Assembly: GCA_938075415.1 (NCBI GenBank)
Contig: CALJHC010000003.1
Location: 930,001-994,000, forward strand
Source: an uncultured Rubripirellula sp.
GTDB lineage: Bacteria; Planctomycetota; Planctomycetia; Pirellulales; Pirellulaceae
Reading direction: 5' to 3'
Length of the DNA: 64,000 nucleotides
Shown here: piece after piece, positions 53,550 to 62,421 of the stretch
How positions within the stretch are numbered: position 1 is the stretch's first letter
How the letters are laid out: every line of letters begins with the position of its first letter
Notes under the pieces: generated by a model
Database searches by the model: none
What the model saw: the letters and a program-made list of their open reading frames with translations, nothing else
What the model was told of the DNA's origin: nothing
Translations under genes and position numbers: made by a program

Positions 53550-54506
53550 ATGAACATGCTCGGAACCTTCAAGCCACAGAAACAGCAAGCTGGACTCACT
53601 GCGGTCTTGATTTTGCTCTGTGGAATCTTTGGTGTCTCTAGTGAAAACTTTCTCGCCACACCCACGTTTATCTCCATTGCGAATCAGATCCCAGATCTCA
53701 CGCTGGTTGCGGTTGGGATGACCTTCGTGCTCGTCATTGGGGGAATCGACCTTTCAACCGGTTCAACCCTTGCCCTCTCATCAGCCGTTTTCGGGGTACT
53801 TCTAACCGAACATGACTGGACTCTTTTTCCGGCAAGCATCGCTTGTATCGCCACAGGATCATTGTGTGGATTGGCAAACGGGTTCATCTCAATCAAAGCA
53901 CGAATTCCTTCGTTCATAGTAACGTTAGGAATGCTTGAGATTGCCAGAGGTGCGACAAAGGTGGTCACGCAATCACAAACGAAATACATCGGTTCAATTA
54001 CTGACCCAATCAGTGACCCATTGCCCGTTCTATCTGTATCGCCGGCCTTTCTCGTCGCCGTCTTTGCCGTAATCGCAGGACAATTCGTTCTTTCAAAAAC
54101 GGTATTTGGTCGGTACTGCATTGCGGTCGGCACCAACGAGGAAGCCGTTATCATGTCAGGTGTGCGAATTGCACCCTACCAAATCATGGCATTTTGCGTT
54201 TGCGGCGCTCTTTGCGGAATTGCCGGTCTGACACATGCTGCGAAACTATCTACCGCAGATCCCAATGCAGCGATTGGTATGGAACTGTCCGCAATCGCAG
54301 CCTGCGTCATTGGCGGAACCAGTCTCATGGGTGGACGAGGAAACGTTATCAGCACATTTTTGGGCGTTCTTATTATTTCCGTGCTTCAGACCGGCCTTGC
54401 CCAACTGGGAGTCAGTGAACCGATGAAACAGGTCACCACCGGGTCGGTCATCATTATCGCTGTACTGTCGGATGCACTTCGAAGACGATGGAGCAGTAAT
54501 GGGTGA
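53550..54506 (+). CDS. rbsC: Ribose-type ABC transporter permease RbsC
   Basis: The 318-aa membrane protein has about 8-10 hydrophobic segments. Family marks are LTLVAVGMTFVLVIGGIDLSTGSTLAL, GLANGFISIKARIPSFIVTLGML, and the cytoplasmic contact GTNEEAVIMSGVRI. GMELSAIAACVIGGTSLMGGRGNVISTFLGVL is the usual late segment. It follows rbsA by 6 bases. No regulator such as LacI/RbsR and no rbsD gene lie beside the operon. Confidence 0.93.
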   Translation: MNMLGTFKPQKQQAGLTAVLILLCGIFGVSSENFLATPTFISIANQIPDLTLVAVGMTFVLVIGGIDLSTGSTLALSSAVFGVLLTEHDWTLFPASIACIATGSLCGLANGFISIKARIPSFIVTLGMLEIARGATKVVTQSQTKYIGSITDPISDPLPVLSVSPAFLVAVFAVIAGQFVLSKTVFGRYCIAVGTNEEAVIMSGVRIAPYQIMAFCVCGALCGIAGLTHAAKLSTADPNAAIGMELSAIAACVIGGTSLMGGRGNVISTFLGVLIISVLQTGLAQLGVSEPMKQVTTGSVIIIAVLSDALRRRWSSNG

Positions 54507-54591
54507 TGGTAAATCACATTTCCACGCTCAGGGCGATGGCTGGTACCACCAACCCTCTATCGAGCAGTCGATGGCTAATCTACTGCCAGTG

Positions 54592-56472
54592 TTAATCTTT
54601 TATCTCAATCACTGAACCGACTTCATAAATACGATTGGATCCGAAATCCTCTCCGATGAATGCGGCAAACCGAACTGCCTTTACTTCAAGATCTGTGGGA
54701 ATATCAAAGAATAATTCAACACTTGCTTTCCCTTCAACCTCCACCACCTGTCGGTCAATCCGCTCATTGAGGGCACGCGTTTGGTCGGATAAAACACGTT
54801 TCAATGTAACGTGTAATTTTTGCTTGCCGATTTCCCTTGGTAGATCAAATGAGATTTCAATGCGGCAGGAACTTTCTTTTTCAACTTGCCCTGAGTGTCG
54901 AAACTGCAATGCGTTTTCGCCTAACTTTCCTGCCTCGGGTCTCTTTGACTTTCCACGCTTTGCTCGACGTTTCTCTCGATTTTCAATTGCACGCTGATCT
55001 TCTTGATTCATGTACCGCTCGATCTCCTGATGATCCAACGATTCCTTCAGCAAAACAGCCACAGGGTCGTCAATCCTCTCTAACTCTGTCTTGAGTCGAC
55101 CTCGAAGAGTTGTGGCTTTCTGCTTATGTTCGGTGTATCCGATCAAATTCTCGAGGCAATCCGAATCAGATTGGATATCGTAGAACTCTTGCAGAACTCG
55201 ATAATCAAAAAGATGAAGTCGGCGACTGATATCTGCATCTTCAGAGGACAATTCTTGCATTCGACGATACGAAACAGTGCCGGTAGTTGCCGTTGCAAAC
55301 TTCCGATTCCCATCCGACCAAGGATTAAACAAGTAAAGCGATTCCTTGGTTTGCACTCCTCTGATCGGGTGACGATTACCGCCGGAATTTTCATTGTATT
55401 GCAGAATGACAAAATCACGTTCTGATTGCTGAAATCCACGAAGAAGCGGTGCAAAAGATCGACCTTGTAATCGATCGGGGGTTGGATGCGGATGATCCAT
55501 CACGTCTAAGAGTGTGGGCAGGAAATCAACCGCGGAGACCATGTGCATTTCATCCATTTCTCCTGATGGAGTAACGCCGGGCCAACGGATCATCAATGGA
55601 GTTCTCGTGCTGTGGTAATAGAGCTGAGTTTTTGCGAACGGCAGCGGCATCCCATGATCTGAGCAAAAGAAAACAAAGGTGTCATCAAGATGCCCGGTAT
55701 CAACAAGAGCGGAGTGTATCTCGCCAAAAGCGTCATCCGCTCGCCGCACCGATGAATAATACAGAGCCAATTCTTCTCGTACTTGTTCATCTTCAAAAAG
55801 AAATCCGGGAACCGTAATGTCCTCCGCCTCAAATATTTTTGACGGAGTGAATCGATCAACTGGTCTCCCTGCTCGACTGCCACGAGCGTAGAAAGGCTTG
55901 TGTGGATCGGAGATGTTAATCATCAAGCAAAAAGGCTTGTCCTCGTCTTTGGCTAGAGCAATTCCTTGCCTTGTGGACTCACCATAGCTTTGGGGGTCCT
56001 TCACATGGTATTTCTTCCCGTCTCGGCCAACGTCAAGCACGGCATCCCAAGCATAGGGCGTGTAAGGGGTAGAATGCGAAACCTTCCCACGAATGGCGCT
56101 AAAGTAACCAGCCTGCTGCGCCAAATCACAAAGCACTGGATAATCAGCGTTGGGGTTTTGGACAAATCCTTCTACACCAGTTTGGTGTGCATAGAGACCC
56201 GACCACATGATATTCCTGCCAGGCATGCAGTTTCCGACTTGAACATGAGCGTGCTTGAATCGGAGTGCCGTTCGAGCAAATGCGTCGATGTGGGGTGAGG
56301 TATCGCCAACCGTGCATCCATAGACCCCCAATGAGTCAGCGCTCATGTCGTCAACGGTAATGATCAGAATATTGGGTTGCTTTGACGGCTTAATAGCGCA
56401 AGCCACAAACCCATTCAAAACAGTCTGCAGAAAACAAACTAAAACGAAGATGAAAAATGAAAATCGGGACAT
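54592..56472 (-). CDS. Exported family S1 sulfatase
   Basis: Type I sulfatases remove sulfate esters using formylglycine made from Cys in CxPxR. Here the site is NCMPGRNIMWSGLY with Cys82, so it can be matured. A signal peptide (FFIFVLVCFLQTVLNGFVACA) marks export; PNILIITVDDMSADSLGVYG is the metal-binding opening. DTFVFFCSDHGMPLPFAKTQLY holds late catalytic residues. It resembles heparan-N-sulfatase-like enzymes (GNCMPGR, ISDPHKPF). The C-terminal 170 residues form an extra region with a charged coiled stretch (REKRRAKRGKSKR) and a beta-rich end. Marine planctomycetes use many sulfatases on algal polysaccharides. It converges with rbsC. Confidence 0.93.
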   Translation of the reverse strand: MSRFSFFIFVLVCFLQTVLNGFVACAIKPSKQPNILIITVDDMSADSLGVYGCTVGDTSPHIDAFARTALRFKHAHVQVGNCMPGRNIMWSGLYAHQTGVEGFVQNPNADYPVLCDLAQQAGYFSAIRGKVSHSTPYTPYAWDAVLDVGRDGKKYHVKDPQSYGESTRQGIALAKDEDKPFCLMINISDPHKPFYARGSRAGRPVDRFTPSKIFEAEDITVPGFLFEDEQVREELALYYSSVRRADDAFGEIHSALVDTGHLDDTFVFFCSDHGMPLPFAKTQLYYHSTRTPLMIRWPGVTPSGEMDEMHMVSAVDFLPTLLDVMDHPHPTPDRLQGRSFAPLLRGFQQSERDFVILQYNENSGGNRHPIRGVQTKESLYLFNPWSDGNRKFATATTGTVSYRRMQELSSEDADISRRLHLFDYRVLQEFYDIQSDSDCLENLIGYTEHKQKATTLRGRLKTELERIDDPVAVLLKESLDHQEIERYMNQEDQRAIENREKRRAKRGKSKRPEAGKLGENALQFRHSGQVEKESSCRIEISFDLPREIGKQKLHVTLKRVLSDQTRALNERIDRQVVEVEGKASVELFFDIPTDLEVKAVRFAAFIGEDFGSNRIYEVGSVIEIKD

Positions 56473-56725
56473 TGCTTTAACTCACACGCAGTTAGTCGTT
56501 TACCAATCTTCTCGATGATGATTCGAAAAGCGTCTGCCACAGTGCCAAAGAAAGAAGAACAAAATCCACCGTACCATGCAACAATCAATTGCACATCCGC
56601 CATACGGAATCCCACCCAAGCCTTATCAAGAGATAACATCAAACCCACCTAAAGATGATCAAGCCGATATCGCAAAAAAACAGGCCGTCATTACAGGGAA
56701 AGACATTTAGCAACCATCCAGGGAC

Positions 56726-57253
56726 TCAACATCGGCCAATCCAGAATCTTAGCGTCTCACTAACTTCTTCCTCTTCCAGATGCTCGTGGGCTAGAAGCGC
56801 ATCGGCCAAGGCTGCCACCGCTGGCCAGCAATCATCTCGCCCCAATATCTCTTTCAACTGCATGACCACACCACCAAGTATTTTTAATTTGGCCGCTTTC
56901 TCTGAGGCCAACGAACCCACGAGGTGCCAAGCCATCTGCCAATCCTGCTGCCAAGGGGCAAACTCACCGATTCCAAATGACTCACCGCGATAAACCATTT
57001 CAGCCGCCGGTCCAGCCAAAATGGTCAAGATCTCTCTCTGGCATTGAGTGTTTAGGTTGCTTCCAACACCCTTCCATGCGATTCGACAATCACCAAATTG
57101 TCGCACGCCCGGATGATCACTCTCACCGCCCAATTGCATCGACTCAACTGCACCACCCAAGACAAAACCGATCGTGGCGTGCCCTGCTTCGTGGTAAGCC
57201 GTTAGCGTTTCCTCGTCATCCAAAAGCCAACCCTCGTGTGCTAGAATTTCCAA
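56726..57253 (-). CDS. Stand-alone M41-like metalloprotease
   Basis: The 175-aa protein has the zinc motif HEAGH at residues 21-25 in TAYHEAGHATIGFVLGGAVE, then TQCQREILTILAGPAAEMVYRGE as in the protease half of FtsH. It lacks the AAA ATPase and membrane parts of FtsH. A helix-rich C-terminus (LADALLAHEHLEEEEVSETL) follows. The start is a TTG at 57253; a TTG about 12 codons later is also possible. It may be a small M41 peptidase that works with a separate partner or an inactive relative. It lies divergent from an alcohol dehydrogenase. Confidence 0.72.
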   Translation of the reverse strand: MEILAHEGWLLDDEETLTAYHEAGHATIGFVLGGAVESMQLGGESDHPGVRQFGDCRIAWKGVGSNLNTQCQREILTILAGPAAEMVYRGESFGIGEFAPWQQDWQMAWHLVGSLASEKAAKLKILGGVVMQLKEILGRDDCWPAVAALADALLAHEHLEEEEVSETLRFWIGRC

Positions 57254-57369
57254 TCATTCGAACTGAACCGTTAAATATCTAATCCTTCAACTCATTGAGT
57301 TGAAGGTAATTAACGGTCACAAAAATCTTCCATCTATCATTGACAACCTACCCAGAACGAAACCTGAAC

Positions 57370-58407
57370 ATGAAAGCTTTATTGCTAACCGAATACGAGA
57401 AGATGGAAGTTACTGAAGTAGATGAACCCGTGACCGGGCCTGATGACGTTTTGATTCAAGTGGAAGCCTGCGGTATCTGCGGTAGTGATATACACGGATA
57501 CGATGGTAGTACAGGTCGACGCATCCCTCCACTGGTCATGGGGCATGAGGCCGCTGGTGTAGTCGTCAAGACTGGCAGCAATGTTAACGATTTGGCCGAG
57601 GGCACTCGTGTTACTTTCGACTCGATGGTTTCGTGTGGAAACTGTGAGTTCTGTCGCCGAGGCTCCGGGAACTTGTGCGACAACCGCATGGTTCTTGGAG
57701 TGTCATGCGGTGAGTATCGTCGGCACGGTGCTTTTGCCGAGCGAATCAGTGTACCCAGACGCATCGTTTACCAGATTCCTGAGACTTTACCTTTTGAGCA
57801 TGCCGCCTTGGTGGAAGCAGTATCAGTCGCAGTCCACGCGGCGAATGTTACACCAATCCAACTTGGGGACACTGCTGTTGTGGTTGGAACCGGAATGATT
57901 GGGCTGCTAACTCTGCAAGCAGCCAGAGCAGCCGGAGCTAGCCAAATCATCGCAGTGGATGTGAATTCAAAACGACTCGAAGTTGCCCAGCAACTCGGTG
58001 CTGATCACGCGTTGAATGCCAACGAACATTCTATCGCTGATCGGGTGCGCGAACTAACGGGTGGTCGAGGAGCGGACGTGGCATTGGAGGTGGTAGGAGC
58101 AACCTCCACAATCGGTACAGCAATTGAGTCTGTGCGAAAAGGAGGCAATGTCACGTTGGTCGGTAATATTTCTCCAACAATCGAGCTACCGCTACAGTCG
58201 GTCGTCACCCGTGAAATTACCCTTCGCGGAACCTGCGGTTGCAATGGTGAGTATCCCGAATGTATCGATCTGATGAATCGCGGCGTCATCAATGTAGCTC
58301 CCCTTATCACTGCTGAAATCCAGTTAAAAGAAGGACCCGAATGGTTCAATCGCCTACACGCCGGTGACGCAGATCAAATGAAGGTTGTTGTGAAGCCACA
58401 AACGTGA
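57370..58407 (+). CDS. Zinc-dependent alcohol dehydrogenase (sorbitol/galactitol type)
   Basis: The 345-aa MDR protein has the catalytic-zinc sites CGICGSDIHGYDG and GHEAAG, and the structural-zinc Cys set in SCGNCEFCRRGSGNLC. The Rossmann motif is AVVVGTGMIGLLTLQAARAAG with VDVNSKRLEVAQQLGA downstream. It resembles galactitol-1-phosphate and L-threonine 3-dehydrogenases, which oxidise secondary alcohols with NAD+. An Asp after the second strand (AVDVNSKR) suits NAD. The ATG at 57370 gives MKALLLTEYEKM; an in-frame ATG at 57340 is less likely. The substrate is unknown. Confidence 0.9.
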   Translation: MKALLLTEYEKMEVTEVDEPVTGPDDVLIQVEACGICGSDIHGYDGSTGRRIPPLVMGHEAAGVVVKTGSNVNDLAEGTRVTFDSMVSCGNCEFCRRGSGNLCDNRMVLGVSCGEYRRHGAFAERISVPRRIVYQIPETLPFEHAALVEAVSVAVHAANVTPIQLGDTAVVVGTGMIGLLTLQAARAAGASQIIAVDVNSKRLEVAQQLGADHALNANEHSIADRVRELTGGRGADVALEVVGATSTIGTAIESVRKGGNVTLVGNISPTIELPLQSVVTREITLRGTCGCNGEYPECIDLMNRGVINVAPLITAEIQLKEGPEWFNRLHAGDADQMKVVVKPQT

Positions 58408-58634
58408 AGCTCGGCCCAATGTTGGCTGGAATCCAGTACCCGGGTCTTATCTAAAATGTGATCCTCAGATAGCAAATCTATCCTGGCGATTTTCATCCTC
58501 GACCTAAACTGGAAACGAACCAAGAAGCGATGGAAGTTTAACGAGTATGCTGGGTCAATCATCAGATCCAGCAATTGCCAACCTCCTGTGGAAATTTTTT
58601 TGCTTACAACTATCTCACCTCCTCGATCAGACTT

Positions 58635-60761
58635 ATGAATCAAAAATCGCAAACAAACCGTTTGAAACAGATTCAAAAGATGAGAACCAACCCTCTCCAC
58701 CCTTGGTTTGGGGGCCTTGCGATCGCCATAGCTCTGAACCTGGGACTCCCAGCTCAAGGCGACGGACCAAAAGACAATTTGCCTGATTCGGTGCGGCCCA
58801 TTCCGCCCAGTGGAATCTCAATCGATGCCTCCGCACGACAGGCCTTACTATGGCGGTGCAAGGCGATTCGAACACAATGGCAAAGCCTTTTATCCACAAA
58901 GGCAGAGGAAAAAAGGAGTCAACAACGACAAGATGAAATACGTTCGCTCGAACCAGAAGTCCTTGTTTTTCCCCGAGCGGTAGAGCTGGCGATTGAATTC
59001 AACCAATTCTACAAACAAAAAGAACTTCAAGCGGCCTCTAACCTGCTTGACGAAGCAGCTCAAAGGATCAAAAGGGTCGCGGAGGGTTCCCAATGGGCAG
59101 AAGTCGTTGGATTGAACAAATCCGATGACACTAGATCTATCATCGGTGGATTTAAGTCCAATCTGGATGACTCCTATCAACCGTATGGCCTCGTAGTTCC
59201 CAATGGCTTTAACACGAGCAAACGTAATAGTCATCGCTTGGATATCTGGTTTCACGGAAGAGGAGAGACGCTCAGTGAAGTGAATTTTCTTTCCCAACAA
59301 GGAAATGGACTGGGGCAATTCACACCGCGCGACACTTTTGTCTTGCATCCCTACGGCCGGTACAGCAATGCGTTTAAGTTTGCAGGTGAGATCGACGTGC
59401 TAGAAGCGTTAGCTTACGTGCAATCGAAGCTAACAATTGATGAACATCGTATCAGTGTTCGAGGATTCTCCATGGGCGGAGCGGGTTGCTGGCAATTCGC
59501 CACTCATTATTCGGATCGTTGGTTTGCATCCAATCCGGGAGCTGGATTTTCAGAGACACCTGAATTTCTTCGTTTTTTTCAAGACGAAAATGTGAAAGAC
59601 TCCGCGCCACCCTATCAGCAGACACTGTGGAACCTCTACGACTGTCCACCTTGGTCCCGCAACCTGCTGCAATGCCCAACGGTTGCGTACAGTGGAGAAA
59701 TTGATCGACAAAAACAGGCAGCTGACGTCATGGCCGAATCCCTGAAAAAACATGGGGTTAATCTGACCCACATCATTGGGCCGGACACTGCGCACAAAAT
59801 TCACTCAGACGCGAAAATCGAAATCGAACGCCGATTACGTTTGATCGAACGCAACACTACCTCAACAACACCAAACCATCTTGATCTGACGACCTTTACC
59901 TTACGATACAACCGACAACACTGGGTAACGATTCTTGGATTGGAAAAACACTGGGAAATCGCAAACGTCCAAGCCACCATCTCCGAGGCCCAGCTAATTG
60001 CGAAAACGACAAACATTTCTCACCTAAAGTTTTCTTTTGATTCTGGTGAATTGGCCGAACATTTTTCGCAACCTATCACCGTCACGATTGATGGGCAGGA
60101 GCTAACCGGCCCCTGCCAAGAATCAGATCGATCTTGGACGATGGAATTAATCAAACAGGAAGGACAGTGGCTGAAAAAAACCGACCAAAAGACTGCCGGA
60201 AAAAAACCGTCCCTGCAAGGTCCAATCGATGATGCGTTCATGGGCCGGTTCATCTTCGTTCTACCGAGTCAAGCAAGCAAAGATCCACTGGTTGAACAAT
60301 GGATCCAGGAAGAAGTGGAACACGCCATTACTCACTGGAGAAAACACTTTCGGGGTGATATTAGAAAAGTGTTGGATAATGATTTATTAGAAAGTGACAT
60401 CGCCTCTTCACATTTAATCCTGTTTGGTGATGTTGACTCCAATTCAATCATCAAAGAAATAGCAAACGATCTTCCCATCACGTGGAATGATGAAGACCTT
60501 TCACTTGGTAGGCGCCGTGTGCCCCGGAAAGGACACATTCCAATTCTTATCTACCCCAATCCGCTAAATCCTGAACGCTACATAGTTCTTAATAGCGGAT
60601 TTACCTTTCGGGAATATGATTATCTAAACAATGCTCGCCAGACACCAAAGCTTCCGGATTGGGCGTTGGTCGATGTGTCAAAGGGGGCAACCAGTCAGGA
60701 TCCTGGCAAGATTATCCACGCAGAATTTTTCGATGAGAACTGGCAACCGATATCCGACTGA
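58635..60761 (+). CDS. Exported alpha/beta-hydrolase of esterase type
   Basis: The protein has about 708 aa. A hydrophobic signal (WFGGLAIAIALNLGLPAQG) is preceded by about 20 basic residues, so the start may be 58635 or 58680. The alpha/beta-hydrolase core lies near 170-420: LDIWFHGRGETLSEVNFL, the nucleophile elbow VRGFSMGGAGCWQFA with Ser, and GPDTAHKIHSDAKIEIE with the His. Residues before the core form a helical domain (KELQAASNLLDEAAQRIKRV). The C-terminal 250 residues hold a beta-rich region (FSQPITVTIDGQELTG) and one with LIYPNPLNPERYIVLNSG. It is like large planctomycete esterases (DUF). The substrate is unknown. Confidence 0.78.
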   Translation: MNQKSQTNRLKQIQKMRTNPLHPWFGGLAIAIALNLGLPAQGDGPKDNLPDSVRPIPPSGISIDASARQALLWRCKAIRTQWQSLLSTKAEEKRSQQRQDEIRSLEPEVLVFPRAVELAIEFNQFYKQKELQAASNLLDEAAQRIKRVAEGSQWAEVVGLNKSDDTRSIIGGFKSNLDDSYQPYGLVVPNGFNTSKRNSHRLDIWFHGRGETLSEVNFLSQQGNGLGQFTPRDTFVLHPYGRYSNAFKFAGEIDVLEALAYVQSKLTIDEHRISVRGFSMGGAGCWQFATHYSDRWFASNPGAGFSETPEFLRFFQDENVKDSAPPYQQTLWNLYDCPPWSRNLLQCPTVAYSGEIDRQKQAADVMAESLKKHGVNLTHIIGPDTAHKIHSDAKIEIERRLRLIERNTTSTTPNHLDLTTFTLRYNRQHWVTILGLEKHWEIANVQATISEAQLIAKTTNISHLKFSFDSGELAEHFSQPITVTIDGQELTGPCQESDRSWTMELIKQEGQWLKKTDQKTAGKKPSLQGPIDDAFMGRFIFVLPSQASKDPLVEQWIQEEVEHAITHWRKHFRGDIRKVLDNDLLESDIASSHLILFGDVDSNSIIKEIANDLPITWNDEDLSLGRRRVPRKGHIPILIYPNPLNPERYIVLNSGFTFREYDYLNNARQTPKLPDWALVDVSKGATSQDPGKIIHAEFFDENWQPISD

Positions 60762-60991
60762 TCTTTCTTTTTAAGCACTTAGGCCCCCACGGAATCACTC
60801 AGTGACCTAACTGAGAGGTGCTTGGGAGAACATGCCATGAAGCTTGGTCGTCATGAATCATTCATGAAAGGCACATTACGGCCAATCATGAAGCCAGTGA
60901 AAAAACAAAACCCCTTGTTCGCTGGTTCCCTATTCACCCGGTAACCCAGACGACTGCGAATCCGTAAGTCCTGCGTTCCACCATTTGAAAC
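60762..60991. other. Convergent intergenic region with dyads
   Basis: TCATGAA (60851-60857) and TTCATGA (60861-60867) form a perfect 17-base dyad with a TCA centre. CTCAGT (60798-60803) and ACTGAG (60810-60815) form a hairpin nested within AAGCAC (60773-60778) and GTGCTT (60818-60823). No T-run follows, so they are doubtful terminators. I see no gene. Confidence 0.35.
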
Positions 60992-62233
60992 TCACTCAGA
61001 CTGGTGCGTAGAAAACCAAGATATCGTGGATTCCGCAATACTTTCATGGCCGCCATCAAAAATAGTTAATCGAGCAGATCCGCTATACCTTCTCAGAAAA
61101 TAACGCCTCCCCATAACCCGGTCAAAACCAAGGTCACTTGCTTTCGGCAATTGCAATCTCCCATCAGGTTTTGACAACTCCTGAATTTCTTTTTCCGTTA
61201 CGATTTCATTACCGCTGGCTTTGCATATTCGATTAAAAGCATCAATTGAATGTCGAATAGGAACGCTTCCCTTATGCCCGTCATCTATTCCAGCCAAGAT
61301 CTCAATCGGTAGTTCAGCAGCACCAGCAATCACATGAATCGGACTTCTTTTTCGATACTCGCTATCGATGCTGGTTGATTCTCCGGGCACACCACCACAA
61401 CACTTTTCAATCATTTTTCCATACCGACCATTTCGATGTTTTTGGTGCCAAGAGACCAAGTCGCTGATCCCAACCCAAGCCGAAGCGGCTTTCCATCGTT
61501 CCGGATACAAACCCGCCATTAGCATGGTCATGTGACCGCCTCCGGAGCTACCTGTCAGAAAGACCCTTGAGGAATCCAGAGAATATTTCTTGATGACAAA
61601 ATCTATCGAATCAAGAATGTCTTGCTGTGCCAACTTCGAACCGCAAGCTGCCGGGGTTTGATTGGCACCTCGAAAATTGGGAAAGAGATAAAACCAGCCT
61701 TGACCACTAACCAGTTTTTCTAGTGGGGATCGCTGATTCAAATCTGCACTCCACGAATGCAGATTCACTACAAGCATTGGCTTTTTGTCGGTTACAACTT
61801 GGGGTTCAATAACGAACGCCTGCTGCTGCGTACCATCGATTGAACTTTCAAAACTGACTAACTTTCTAATTCCCTCTAATTCCGTTTCTTTGATCGCGCA
61901 CAATTGAACAACAGCAGGTGTGTTCGAAAAACACCGCGTTGCCCCACTCTCACTTGCCGCATCGAATCGATGTTCAACGGATTGGCTTTTCTCCTGCGTC
62001 GCGCCACCGCGCGGCAAACCGTCTCGTCGGTCACCAACCCCAATTGAGAAGTCTCGGTCAACCACAGACGCTTGGATTACCTTAAAGAACTCTGGTTTTC
62101 TGTCACTAACCTCCATCAATTGCGTCGAGATTGCCGAGCAGTGTAAAGCTGTCGGCGAATAACAGAAAGCGTAAACGAGGAATGATGTCGCATTTACCAA
62201 CGCAAATAACCGGAAGATCAGTTTAGTGGGCAT
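60992..62233 (-). CDS. Exported S9-like alpha/beta hydrolase
   Basis: The 413-aa protein has a signal-like N-terminus (LIFRLFALVNATSFLVYAFCYSPTA) if started at the ATG at 62233; the frame extends to 62305. Catalytic elements are GSSGGGHMTMLMAGLYPERW with Ser, ILAGIDDGHKGSVPIRHS, and DGGHESIAEST with the late His, a prolyl-oligopeptidase-like order. MLVVNLHSWSADLNQ is the oxyanion strand. It is similar in type to the upstream hydrolase but shares little sequence. The two face each other. Substrates may be peptides or esters of polysaccharides. Confidence 0.75.
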   Translation of the reverse strand: MPTKLIFRLFALVNATSFLVYAFCYSPTALHCSAISTQLMEVSDRKPEFFKVIQASVVDRDFSIGVGDRRDGLPRGGATQEKSQSVEHRFDAASESGATRCFSNTPAVVQLCAIKETELEGIRKLVSFESSIDGTQQQAFVIEPQVVTDKKPMLVVNLHSWSADLNQRSPLEKLVSGQGWFYLFPNFRGANQTPAACGSKLAQQDILDSIDFVIKKYSLDSSRVFLTGSSGGGHMTMLMAGLYPERWKAASAWVGISDLVSWHQKHRNGRYGKMIEKCCGGVPGESTSIDSEYRKRSPIHVIAGAAELPIEILAGIDDGHKGSVPIRHSIDAFNRICKASGNEIVTEKEIQELSKPDGRLQLPKASDLGFDRVMGRRYFLRRYSGSARLTIFDGGHESIAESTISWFSTHQSE

Positions 62234-62421
62234 GGCTCTCAGTTTCTCAATAATGATGACCAGAACAAAAACAATGACATTCAAGATCAAAATGATGCTG
62301 TCCAAAAGTCAGCAAAAAGCAATCCGAATCAGCAACCGCCCTAGAACTTATCTTTCTCTACCCACTAATCCACGTCATACTCCCCTTAAATAATCTGACT
62401 AACCTGCTTGGAGAGCGCGAA

